Part shown: positions 9,226-17,593 of the stretch, one piece after another
Numbering within the stretch: the first letter of the stretch is position 1
How the letters are laid out: each line of letters begins with the position of its first letter
Assembly (NCBI RefSeq): GCF_009664975.1
Contig: NZ_WJXB01000004.1
Span: 558,001-622,000, forward strand
Direction: 5' to 3'
DNA: 64,000 nt
Source of the DNA: Paenibacillus monticola
Lineage (GTDB): Bacteria; Bacillota; Bacilli; Paenibacillales; Paenibacillaceae
Notes under the pieces: model-generated
Databases searched by the model: none
What the model was told of the DNA's origin: nothing
Seen by the model: the letters and a program-made list of their open reading frames with translations, nothing else
Position numbers and translations under genes: made by a program

Positions 9226-10026
9226 CTAACCCCCATGAATGGTCACTTGCCGAACCGCCCAGTTCCACATGCATTTCCCAGCGATCCACAAGGCAATCCC
9301 CCAGAAGCATTGGACACCAATCAACGATAAACTCTCCCAGGCAGTAGCTTGCTCCAGAAAAATGACTGTAGGGGTGTGAATGATACTCTGAAATGGCAGC
9401 AGTAACGCCACCCGCTCCAACCAGTCCGGAAAAAAAGCCAACGGAACCAACGCCCCAGATAAGAGATTTGTGACGGCAATGCGTGCCCAGACAATGCCCA
9501 TAGAACCTGTGGACCAGAAGCATAATAAAGCGGCTAGATAAACAACGCCAAACTTCACGAGCATGGCCCCCAGTAGACTAAGCGCAAATAAAACATAGAC
9601 CAAAGGCGAATGCGGAAAGTTCACGCCTGAAGTGAATAGGATAAATATACCGATAAGGACTGTGCTCATGCCCCCTTCAAGCAGGCTTGTGCCCAACGTT
9701 TCAGCGAAACGGGCACTTTGGAAATCTATAGGTTTTAGTAAATCGGCAGCGACACTTCCATCCAGAATCTTCCCAGAAATAGCGGTTTCGGAATACCAGG
9801 ATAGAACAGAATTCGCGAGGAAGGTAATGAGCAAATAGGTCCTCATCTGATCCCACGTATAACCACCGACTGAGGCACGGCCATTAAAGATCCCTTGCCA
9901 TAAGAAATAGATTGCCAGCAGGTTGACGAAATTAGATAAAAAGGTAATGACATAAGAAGTTCGGTAAGCCAGCACATTCTGCAACGAACGATTTGTAATA
10001 CTGCTGTATTTCTTGACTACGGACAT
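9226..10026 (-). CDS. ABC-2 family exporter permease (first permease)
   Basis: A 266-residue membrane protein with six predicted helices; the N-terminal part carries the pattern typical of COG4587 permeases (short cytoplasmic start, then LLITFLANSVLSWYSE and GSVAADLLKPIDFQ). The loop with 'LLKPIDFQ' parallels the 'LLRPVPIV' loop of the partner permease, suggesting that the two form a heterodimeric channel. It begins 5 bases after the ATPase gene ends (GGAGCCTAATCTCC before the ATG) and is followed 18 bases later by the second permease, so the three are co-transcribed. Confidence 0.85.
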   Translation of the reverse strand: MSVVKKYSSITNRSLQNVLAYRTSYVITFLSNFVNLLAIYFLWQGIFNGRASVGGYTWDQMRTYLLITFLANSVLSWYSETAISGKILDGSVAADLLKPIDFQSARFAETLGTSLLEGGMSTVLIGIFILFTSGVNFPHSPLVYVLFALSLLGAMLVKFGVVYLAALLCFWSTGSMGIVWARIAVTNLLSGALVPLAFFPDWLERVALLLPFQSIIHTPTVIFLEQATAWESLSLIGVQCFWGIALWIAGKCMWNWAVRQVTIHGG

Positions 10027-10031
10027 GGAGA

Positions 10032-11060
10032 TTAGGCTCCTTCCTGTGGTCTGCTGTGCTTCAGATCCAAATTTCCGTCATAAACGGTTTTGATCACTTG
10101 CTCAATGTTGGCATCTTCCATTCTGAAGTCGACTACCTCACCATGTTTCATGACTCGGCCTACTATTTCACTGGCGGTATATTCAAACCGGTCAAAGGAT
10201 AGCGAGAATTCCAGCTCCCCTTGAATATCCAGCTTAATATCTGGTGCTTGTGCTAATTGGTTAAGCAGGGCGGGCAGTGGTGAGGCAACCTGGAAGAAAA
10301 CGACGCGTTCTCTGGCGAAATTAGACTTCACATCTTTCAAACTGCCATCATAGATGATCGCTCCGTGATCGATAATTATAAGCCGTTTGCATAAATCCTC
10401 TATGTCACCCAGATCATGGGTAGTCAACATAACGGTGGTCTGCTGCTCTTGATTAATCTTTTTAATGAACTCGCGTATTTTCTGTTTGACAGATACATCT
10501 AGTCCGATAGTAGGTTCATCCAGATAGAGAATCGGTGGATTATGTAATAAGGAGGCAGCGAGATCTGCGCGCATCCGTTGCCCTAAGGAGAGTTTTCTTG
10601 CCGATAAGTGAATAAATTCACTCATACCCAGCAGCTCAATAAACTGATTCATATTCGTCTTATAGACAGCCTCAGGAATTTGATAAATATCTTTAAGCAA
10701 TGAAAAGGATTCTAGTATCGGAATGTCCCACCATAATTGTGTGCGTTGTCCGAAGACAGCCCCGATTTGCGCGGCATTCTCCATTCTTTTTTTATAAGGA
10801 TTGATACCGTTTACAGAAATGGTGCCTGATGATGGTGTCAGTATTCCGGTTAGCATTTTGATCGTGGTTGATTTGCCTGCACCATTAGGTCCTAAGTAAG
10901 CGACCGTTTCTCCTGCTTCAACAGTGAGGTCAAGCGGTTGGACCGCAATCTTCTCAATGTATCGGGGTGCAAATAGATGCTTGGCCGCACCCTTTAATCC
11001 AGGTTCTTTCACCGCTTGCCTAAAGGATTTCGTTAGCTGTCTGGCTTCAATAATACGCAC
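10032..11060 (-). CDS. ABC-2 exporter ATP-binding protein (COG4586-like)
   Basis: This 342-residue protein is the nucleotide-binding subunit of the exporter. It shows Walker A (GPNGAGKST, residues 57-65), the signature LSLGQRMRADLA (about 157-168), Walker B with DEPTIGLD and the H-loop His in LTTHDLG. The extra N-terminal segment before Walker A and the C-terminal extension past residue 250 are normal for COG4586 proteins. It is the first gene of the three-gene operon, with GGAGGAGTC before the ATG. A shared terminator-like hairpin separates it from the GH125 gene upstream. The cargo is unknown. Confidence 0.9.
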   Translation of the reverse strand: MRIIEARQLTKSFRQAVKEPGLKGAAKHLFAPRYIEKIAVQPLDLTVEAGETVAYLGPNGAGKSTTIKMLTGILTPSSGTISVNGINPYKKRMENAAQIGAVFGQRTQLWWDIPILESFSLLKDIYQIPEAVYKTNMNQFIELLGMSEFIHLSARKLSLGQRMRADLAASLLHNPPILYLDEPTIGLDVSVKQKIREFIKKINQEQQTTVMLTTHDLGDIEDLCKRLIIIDHGAIIYDGSLKDVKSNFARERVVFFQVASPLPALLNQLAQAPDIKLDIQGELEFSLSFDRFEYTASEIVGRVMKHGEVVDFRMEDANIEQVIKTVYDGNLDLKHSRPQEGA

Positions 11061-11195
11061 AAGAGACTCCTCCTATATGATATTAATCCCAAAAAATGAT
11101 CATTAAGTAAATATAGCACAGGGAAATTGTCGGAAACTAGCACTTTTTATCCACTGCATAAACATATTTACTTGAACATGATAAGTCTAAATACA

Positions 11196-11244
11196 CAAAA
11201 GCGGCTAATCTCCATGTCTACTACTGACATGGGCGATTAGCCGC
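11196..11244 (-). terminator. Rho-independent terminator of the GH38-GH125 operon
   Basis: A long stem with GCGGCTAATC (11201-11210) paired to GATTAGCCGC (11235-11244) and CCATGTC to GACATGG inside, followed on the minus strand by TTTTG. It sits 12 bases beyond the GH125 stop codon. It resembles the hairpin at 28181-28225 in layout. Confidence 0.85.
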
Positions 11245-11256
11245 CTTGGTTTCACA

Positions 11257-12537
11257 CTATACTAATTCTTTATCCATTGCCTTACTGACCAATGTGGCGA
11301 AGAGACTGTTGGACCAGGCAAACCATTCCCGTGAGAAATCGAAAGGATCGTCCGGGTGAAAACCTTCGTGCATATAACCAGTATCCGCATCCGTATTAAT
11401 CAGCATATCGATCAGTTTTTGTATTTCCTCATCATTGTCTGCAGTTAGAGCTTGCATGGACAGTGCCATATGCCAGACGTAACCTCCTGGTGTATGCGGA
11501 CTGCCGATGCCTTGGGCATATTTTCCTTCAAAATAGAAGGGATTGTCAATACTCAGAGCAAATCGGCGTGTGTTTTGGTAGATCGGATCGTCAACACCCA
11601 CATAACCAATATAAGGGATAGACAGCAGCCCTGGCGTGCCTGCATCGTCAATCAGAGAGTAATTGCCGTAGCCATCTGTCTCATAGGCATATATTTTCCC
11701 GTATTTTGGATGATTGACAATGCCGTAAGTACGGATGCCAAAGTCAATTTCCTTGCGTAGCTGAGCTGCTTGAGCCGCTAGTCTTTCGTCTTTGTATATT
11801 TCGCTTGCGATCTCCTGAATGTATCCCAAAATAACGACTGCGAACATATTAGAAGGGATGTTATATCCGAATTCGCAGCTATCATCGCTTGGACGAAAGC
11901 CGGACCAGCTCATGCCCGTATAATTAACCGGCATGCCGCGCCCGTTATTCTGTAAAGTCTCCGTATCCTTATCCGTTTGGCGGACAAAATGGTATGCTGA
12001 TTTCTCCATATGCTTTTGCTCGGTTGTGATGACGTTTACGATGGAAGTCAGCGCCTGATAGCAGGCGGCATCGAACATGTCCGTCTGCTCCGCTTCTTTC
12101 CAGTACATATAGACAAGCTGTACCACAAAGCAGAGTGAATCAAGCTCATATTTGCGTTCCCACATCCATGGATTCAAGTTGCAGTCGTCAGTGTCTCTGT
12201 AATGCTTATCACTTGCAGTTTCGTTAAAAGCATTCGTGTAAGGGTCAATGTTGACATAGAACATCTGCCGGGCAATCAGTCCGCGTAGGATGCGCTGCAG
12301 CTCGGGATCATTCTTCGCAAACGGTATATAATGACGGACCTGCTCCGTGGAATCACGCAGCCACATGGCCGGGATATCTCCGGTAAAGACGAAGGTGGTG
12401 CCATCATCCAGTAGTTTGGTCGTTGTCTCAAGGGTGTTCGGGAAGCAGTTTTTGAACAGCTTCTGTAGTTTGGGATGATGGGCAAGCCGCTCGTCTGCTT
12501 CATTCAGATACTGAGTGATGGATGGTGGCAAGGTCAT
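11257..12537 (-). CDS. GH125 exo-alpha-1,6-mannosidase
   Basis: A 426-residue cytoplasmic (no signal peptide) protein of glycoside hydrolase family 125, formerly DUF1237. Recognisable family segments are GDIPAMWLRDSTEQV near residue 52, the DDCNLNPWMWERKYELDSL block near 116, FRPSDDSCEFGYNIPSNMF near 225 and the C-terminal GIGSPHTPGGYVWHMAL region. Characterised GH125 enzymes from Streptococcus pneumoniae and Clostridium perfringens remove non-reducing alpha-1,6-mannose from N-glycan-type oligosaccharides by inversion. The gene overlaps the end of the GH38 gene by 4 bases (ATGA), so the two are translationally coupled. This pairing of GH38 with GH125 is also found in streptococcal N-glycan loci. 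Confidence 0.9.
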   Translation of the reverse strand: MTLPPSITQYLNEADERLAHHPKLQKLFKNCFPNTLETTTKLLDDGTTFVFTGDIPAMWLRDSTEQVRHYIPFAKNDPELQRILRGLIARQMFYVNIDPYTNAFNETASDKHYRDTDDCNLNPWMWERKYELDSLCFVVQLVYMYWKEAEQTDMFDAACYQALTSIVNVITTEQKHMEKSAYHFVRQTDKDTETLQNNGRGMPVNYTGMSWSGFRPSDDSCEFGYNIPSNMFAVVILGYIQEIASEIYKDERLAAQAAQLRKEIDFGIRTYGIVNHPKYGKIYAYETDGYGNYSLIDDAGTPGLLSIPYIGYVGVDDPIYQNTRRFALSIDNPFYFEGKYAQGIGSPHTPGGYVWHMALSMQALTADNDEEIQKLIDMLINTDADTGYMHEGFHPDDPFDFSREWFAWSNSLFATLVSKAMDKELV

Positions 12538-15323
12538 AATGGAATTCCTCCTGATATCATTTTGATTGATTGTTGAACTGGGCTCAACGCATACGTAATA
12601 ATCTGAGCTTTACCTACAGTGGTGTGAAGTTTATCTACTTCAGCAAGCTCAATTCGCTGCTGCTGTCGTTCCAAAATGTCGCTTGAATAGAGGCATTCCA
12701 GCGGGAAGTTAGTCTCAAGCTTCAATTCCTCGCTCTTATGCGCCAGATTGTACCACCGCAATACGATATCCTCATGCTGCTGCGACATTTTAAATGCGGA
12801 GAGGGCCAGGGATTCACCCTGCCATTTCAGCGGCTGATAAGTTGCAGGCAATGAACCGTTGTGCCAGTCCGTCTGAATATTGAACCACGGTGTCTGAAAT
12901 TGATAGGCCCAGGCAAAGGCTAAGGATTCAATAGCGTCACCTTCATGGGGATAGATTGCAAATTCTACGGTATGTTCTCCCAGACACTGGGCTTCCGGAG
13001 TTGGAAACACTCCCCAGTCCCCTAACTCCGATACACTGCGAAGCAGGGTTACGGCGATCGTATTCATTCCGTCGCGAAGTACTTCATATTCATTGAGTCC
13101 TTTATTAGCCACAGTCAGACCGTGTTTGCTGTCAGATACACTAACAAATGCATGCTGGTGCTGTGCATTGCTCGGATTGATCCAATCGGGCGCAGGATGA
13201 ATATCGCGCTCTGTTGCCTCAAACACAGAATCAGCCAGATGGGTTGCGGCCGTAAGACCAGTTGGGAATAGGACGCGAAGACGGTGATCCTTGGCTTGGT
13301 TGTTGAAGGTAGCAGACACTTGAATGCCTTTTGCACTTGCCTCCAAGCTCACTCTGGTCACCATTCGCAGCGGTGATTGTTCCGTTGCTCGTGCAGCCTT
13401 ACGTTTTCGGAAGGAAACCATTTTACGCTTCTCTTCATCGAACGAGGCATCGGCTGCAGCCGGGATTTCCCACTCATGCACGATTTCGTAAGTGATCCGG
13501 TAGGGTTCATCCTCGACCCGAGAAATTTGAGCAGGCATGCCGCGGGTAGTCAGCGAAACGTCGTTGTCCGGCTGGCGAAATACATATTCGTTGCCGAGAT
13601 CGCCGCAGTCCTCGTATACTCCGAGTCCTTCAAAGGTTGTGCCACTGTGCTTGTCCGTCACATTGTAGGAGCCATCTTCATTAATATGAACGGCAATGAA
13701 GGCATTGGCCATCCCTGTTTCCGTGACCGTCAGAGAACTCGCGGCAGGCTGCACGGGCAGGCTGGACGAAATTTTCCAGGCGAATGTTTTGAACCCCAGA
13801 GCAGGCACTTGCCCTACTTCAAAGGTTAGGCGAATTTTACGCGCCATGTAGGGCTTACGAAATTCATCCTTAGGCAGGTCATATCCGAAATGGCTGCCCA
13901 AATCTTCCACTTTCGCGGCAATGATCTGGCCGCTGTCATCTAGGAGTCGGCCTGAATCTAGCTGAAGATCCAGCTGTTCGAGTTGTTCGAATATCGCTGT
14001 AGGATTAGGACCTTCCTTGAAATAGCGTTTGGCGGCAATAAGCTCAACGCAGACTACACCGCTGCGCTCCCAGCCGGTCATGTTAAAGATGACCACGGGT
14101 ATAGCGGTCTCTCCCCAAGCCTTTACAGCAGAAGTTTCGATTTGCCCAGCGACTGCTTTTAAGCTTTCTTCAATAATCGTTTCAGTTACTTGTCTGCTCT
14201 TGTCAAAGCGCCCCACCATTTCGCGGTGGACCTCATCCACGCTGCAGCCGCAAATACTGTCATGCGGATGGTTCTGCATGAGTATCTTCCAGGCGTAAGT
14301 TAACAGCTGGTGGGGATAGGGCCGGCCGCTGACAAGGTGAGCCAGCGTGGCCAAAGGCTCGGCTCCTTTCTCAAGCAGGGTCTGCCCAAGCTGATTCAAC
14401 TGCTTAAGGTAGACACGGGCTGAAGCGGTATTGACCAGGGTGCCCCAGCCGTCCGTATGCTGGCTGCGCAATTCACCGTTCACAGTAATCCAATCGGCAG
14501 GAACCTTCTGCTTAAGGGCGTCCAAATATTGCTCGAAGTTGGAATGAACAAATTGGACATCCGGGAATAGCAATTTGGCTGTCTCCAGAGCGTCTCCAAG
14601 ATTTTTTTGGACCGGCTGATGATCACAGCCATTCATGAACAGCAGCTCCGACGTGGACGCATACTTCTCCGCATCACCCAAGCGTTTATTCCAGTAAGTC
14701 TTGGCTTCCTCCGGATCTACAGGAACCTCGTTGCCGTTGCTGTACCAGTTGGCCAATAACAGACCGATTACGGTAGACCCATCCGGCGAGGTCCAGAACA
14801 TTTCAGAATAAGGCGATTCATAGCTAGTACTGGTCGATTCACCGACCATATTGTCAAACCCTGTCGGCTTCACCCCGCGACCAAATACAGCGGTATCAAT
14901 ATCGGCCTGTTTAAGCATCTGGGGCGCCTGTCCCATATTGCCGAAGGAATCAGGGAAATATCCAAGCTTGGAGATCACTCCATAATGGGCAGCATCTTGG
15001 TGGCCGATCAGCAGATTGCGAACGTTGGCCTCCGAACTGGTCAGGAATTCGTCTTGCAGCACATACCAAGGGCCAATAATGATGCGCCCTTCGCGGATGA
15101 ATTTCTCCAGGGTTTCTCTTTTCTCCGGATGAACCTGCAGATAGTCATCAATAATAATAGTCTGTCCGTCCAGATGAAAGGAACGGTAACGTTCATCTTT
15201 GTCCAGTGTGTCCAGAAGTTCATTCATTAGCTCAGTTAGCAGAACATGATGATATTCGTAAGGCATATACCATTCCCGATCCCAATGGCTATGGGAAATC
15301 AGGTGAGCGGTTTTACCCGTCAT
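12534..15323 (-). CDS. GH38 alpha-mannosidase (MngB/streptococcal type)
   Basis: A 929-residue retaining alpha-mannosidase without signal peptide. The zinc-binding HSHWDREW motif is at the N-terminus, and the predicted nucleophile is Asp125 in GYFPDSFGN; a second zinc His follows in NHPHDSICGCS. The N-terminal position of the HSHWD motif and overall length match the bacterial MngB/SpGH38 subgroup, including streptococcal alpha-1,3-mannosidase, rather than the longer subgroup encoded at 21556. I start at the ATG at 15323, eight bases after AAGGAGG; a GTG directly before it is in frame. It is the first gene of the minus-strand operon and faces the ABC importer across a 323-base regulatory gap. 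Confidence 0.92.
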   Translation of the reverse strand: MTGKTAHLISHSHWDREWYMPYEYHHVLLTELMNELLDTLDKDERYRSFHLDGQTIIIDDYLQVHPEKRETLEKFIREGRIIIGPWYVLQDEFLTSSEANVRNLLIGHQDAAHYGVISKLGYFPDSFGNMGQAPQMLKQADIDTAVFGRGVKPTGFDNMVGESTSTSYESPYSEMFWTSPDGSTVIGLLLANWYSNGNEVPVDPEEAKTYWNKRLGDAEKYASTSELLFMNGCDHQPVQKNLGDALETAKLLFPDVQFVHSNFEQYLDALKQKVPADWITVNGELRSQHTDGWGTLVNTASARVYLKQLNQLGQTLLEKGAEPLATLAHLVSGRPYPHQLLTYAWKILMQNHPHDSICGCSVDEVHREMVGRFDKSRQVTETIIEESLKAVAGQIETSAVKAWGETAIPVVIFNMTGWERSGVVCVELIAAKRYFKEGPNPTAIFEQLEQLDLQLDSGRLLDDSGQIIAAKVEDLGSHFGYDLPKDEFRKPYMARKIRLTFEVGQVPALGFKTFAWKISSSLPVQPAASSLTVTETGMANAFIAVHINEDGSYNVTDKHSGTTFEGLGVYEDCGDLGNEYVFRQPDNDVSLTTRGMPAQISRVEDEPYRITYEIVHEWEIPAAADASFDEEKRKMVSFRKRKAARATEQSPLRMVTRVSLEASAKGIQVSATFNNQAKDHRLRVLFPTGLTAATHLADSVFEATERDIHPAPDWINPSNAQHQHAFVSVSDSKHGLTVANKGLNEYEVLRDGMNTIAVTLLRSVSELGDWGVFPTPEAQCLGEHTVEFAIYPHEGDAIESLAFAWAYQFQTPWFNIQTDWHNGSLPATYQPLKWQGESLALSAFKMSQQHEDIVLRWYNLAHKSEELKLETNFPLECLYSSDILERQQQRIELAEVDKLHTTVGKAQIITYALSPVQQSIKMISGGIPL

Positions 15324-15530
15324 CACAAAACCCTCCTTATCGTCAGTGGATTATTTAGTCAAGCGTTCGTAAGAAATATTTGCACAACTCCACTGCGATC
15401 ACAATATGTAACTTTTGCAGCGGGTGGAGCAGTTCATAATTCACACATTATCGGCAGAAGCACTTCTTGGGGAGGTGACGATAATTGCAGTGAAGAATGC
15501 TGTTCTACCGCGACTTTAGCGTGCGTTTAT

Positions 15531-15558
15531 TTGACAGTGCAGATCTTACATATATACG
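15531..15558 (+). promoter_or_regulatory. Candidate promoter of the mannoside importer operon
   Basis: TTGACA at 15531-15536 is followed after 16 bases by TATACG (15553-15558). The cre site lies about 30 bases downstream of the -10, a position where bound CcpA would block initiation or elongation. Confidence 0.5.
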
Positions 15559-15588
15559 GTGTCAAGTTTAGTTGTCTACACTTTGGGA

Positions 15589-15602
15589 TGTAAGCGTTAG
15601 CA
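15589..15602 (+). promoter_or_regulatory. Perfect cre site before ABC importer operon 2
   Basis: TGTAAGCGTTAGCA fits all 14 positions of the cre consensus TGWAARCGYTWNCW. It lies 45 bases before the permease start chosen here, and being a regulatory site argues against the longer reading of that permease from 15572. Confidence 0.78.
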
Positions 15603-15646
15603 AATATCGAATGAAATCACTAATCGAAGGAGAAAGGAGGGGGAGA

Positions 15647-16603
15647 ATGAAGGGGAAGAGACAACTTACTAGAGTATCGGAAAGTCATTCTTCAAATAAC
15701 AATTCCCTTGGCAAAAGGATTGTACAGAACTGGGAGCTCTACCTGTTCATGGTTCCGGCCATGCTGTACTTTTTCGTATTTCATTACGGACCTATGTACG
15801 GCATTCAGATTGCTTTCAAGAACTTTATTCCATCTAAAGGAATCGCAGGCAGTCCATGGGTTGGCTTGGAGCATTTTGAACGATTTTTTAATTCCTATTA
15901 CTTCTGGGATCTGCTCTGGAATACATTCAGCATCAGCTTCTATGAGCTGGCTATCGGATTTCCTTTGCCGATCATTCTGGCACTGGCCTTTAATGAGGTC
16001 CGCAACGGACCCTTCAAAAAGACTGTCCAGACGGTTACTTATGCACCGCATTTCATTTCTGTAGTCGTTATGGCGGGGATGATCATTACCTTTTTATCAC
16101 CTTCCAGCGGAATGATTGTCCGGGTGATCGAAGGGCTCGGATTGCAGCCTGCAGCTTTTCTTACGGATCCTGCCTGGTTCAAGACAGTCTACGTGTTCTC
16201 AGGGGTTTGGCAAAGCACGGGCTGGGGTACCATTATTTATCTTGCGGCTCTATCGGGCGTAGATCCTCAGCTACATGAGGCTGCGATCGTCGATGGAGCA
16301 AGCCGCTTCAAACGGGTGTTACATATTAATCTACCGACGATTATACCCACGATTACGATCATGTTGATTCTGAACATGGGTAATATTCTGGGCGTAGGCT
16401 TCGAGAAAATTCTGCTTCTGCAGAATTCACTCAATATGGAGGCCTCTGATGTGATATCCACCTATGTGTATCGAGCCGGTCTGGTGAACGCTCAATACAG
16501 CTTCTCAACAGCTGTCGGCTTGTTCAACTCAGTCGTAAACGTCATCCTGCTGGTTACTGTGAATAAGATTGCCAAACGCACCAGTGAGAACAGCCTCTGG
16601 TAG
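15647..16603 (+). CDS. Carbohydrate ABC transporter permease, LplB-like (system 2)
   Basis: A 318-residue permease with about six membrane helices and an EAA loop (EAAIVDGASR followed by INLPTI). It is the first gene of the plus-strand mannoside operon. The frame is open from an ATG at 15572, but I choose the ATG at 15647: GAAAGGAGGGGG lies just before it and the cre site falls upstream. The N-terminal 30 residues are basic and Ser/Asn-rich, then the first helix begins at YLFMVPAMLYFFVF. It pairs with the next permease and the lipoprotein; an ATPase is missing from the operon. The glycosidase genes downstream imply that mannose-containing oligosaccharides are carried. Confidence 0.9.
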   Translation: MKGKRQLTRVSESHSSNNNSLGKRIVQNWELYLFMVPAMLYFFVFHYGPMYGIQIAFKNFIPSKGIAGSPWVGLEHFERFFNSYYFWDLLWNTFSISFYELAIGFPLPIILALAFNEVRNGPFKKTVQTVTYAPHFISVVVMAGMIITFLSPSSGMIVRVIEGLGLQPAAFLTDPAWFKTVYVFSGVWQSTGWGTIIYLAALSGVDPQLHEAAIVDGASRFKRVLHINLPTIIPTITIMLILNMGNILGVGFEKILLLQNSLNMEASDVISTYVYRAGLVNAQYSFSTAVGLFNSVVNVILLVTVNKIAKRTSENSLW

Positions 16604-16619
16604 AAAGGAGTTGAAATCA

Positions 16620-17531
16620 ATGATTACGGCTATGAAAGAATCCAGGGGGGACAAGGTGTTTCTTGTCAGCACCTACATTTACTTGTGCCTAGCACTAACT
16701 GTTGTAGTCTACCCGCTCATTTATATTCTCAGCGCATCGATTAGTGATCCACAAGCGGTCAATTCAGGAGCCATGTGGCTGTTTCCCAAGAATGTGACAT
16801 TGGACGGTTACAAGCTCGTCTTCGAAAATCCTAAGATATGGAATGGATATTTGAACACCATCATTTATACAGTAATCGGAACCTCACTGAATCTTTTTGT
16901 TACTTTGCCGGCAGCCTATGCGCTTAGCCGCTCCGATTTTGTCGGTCGTCAATTGTTCATGGGTCTCATTTTATTTACGATGTTCTTTAGCGGTGGCTTG
17001 GTGCCCAGCTATCTCTTAATCAAGAACCTGGGCCTTATTAACAGTATGGGTGCACTGATTCTACCTGTTGCCGCTTCCGTCTGGAATATTGTTGTAGCCC
17101 GCACCTTTTTTCAATCTACGATTCCAAAGGAACTTCAGGAAGCAGCGCATATGGATGGCTGTACAAATCTCAAGCTGTTCATTCGTATTATTTTACCGTT
17201 GTCCGCACCGATCGTTGCCGTTATGGCCCTTTTCTATGGGGTAGGCCACTGGAATAGCTATTTCCCGGCTTTGATCTATTTAAATGATGAGAGCAAGTAT
17301 CCACTGCAGATGGTATTGCGGCAAATTCTAGTTCTTCAGGAAATGTCGGCAGAAACTACGGGCGCTGCGATCAGCGGAGAGGTAGCTATAGCCATGAACT
17401 CCAAGGCTGAAACAGCTTCACTGATTAAATACGGGGTCATTGTGGTATCTACGCTACCGATTGTTGCCGTATATCCCTTCTTGCAACGTTATTTTGTCCA
17501 AGGGGTTATGATTGGCTCTGTAAAGGGATAA
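16620..17531 (+). CDS. Carbohydrate ABC transporter permease, YtcP/AraQ-like (system 2)
   Basis: A 303-residue partner permease with six helices and an EAA loop (EAAHMDGCTN then IILPLSAP; the usual Gly-Ala reads Gly-Cys). It ends with the family's characteristic YFVQGVMIGSVKG. The frame opens at 16569 inside the preceding gene, but AAAGGAG lies 8 bases before the ATG at 16620, 16 bases after the first permease stops, so this is the likely start. Together with the previous permease it forms the channel of the presumed mannoside importer. Confidence 0.9.
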   Translation: MITAMKESRGDKVFLVSTYIYLCLALTVVVYPLIYILSASISDPQAVNSGAMWLFPKNVTLDGYKLVFENPKIWNGYLNTIIYTVIGTSLNLFVTLPAAYALSRSDFVGRQLFMGLILFTMFFSGGLVPSYLLIKNLGLINSMGALILPVAASVWNIVVARTFFQSTIPKELQEAAHMDGCTNLKLFIRIILPLSAPIVAVMALFYGVGHWNSYFPALIYLNDESKYPLQMVLRQILVLQEMSAETTGAAISGEVAIAMNSKAETASLIKYGVIVVSTLPIVAVYPFLQRYFVQGVMIGSVKG

Positions 17532-17593
17532 CAAAGTGCTGGATAGTATCGAGGGTATTATACAATTTAATTATCGAAATGGAGGAACTATCA

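Larger units (their letters stand above)
15324..15646. other. Divergent regulatory region between GH38 and ABC importer 2
   Basis: No convincing protein gene lies in this 323-base stretch. It holds the minus-strand ribosome site for GH38, a candidate plus-strand promoter (15531-15558), a perfect cre match (15589-15602), and an imperfect inverted repeat in which CTCCAC-TGC (about 15389-15397) faces GCA-GCGGG-TGGAG (about 15417-15429). The inverted repeat is a plausible binding site for a local regulator. Confidence 0.5.
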
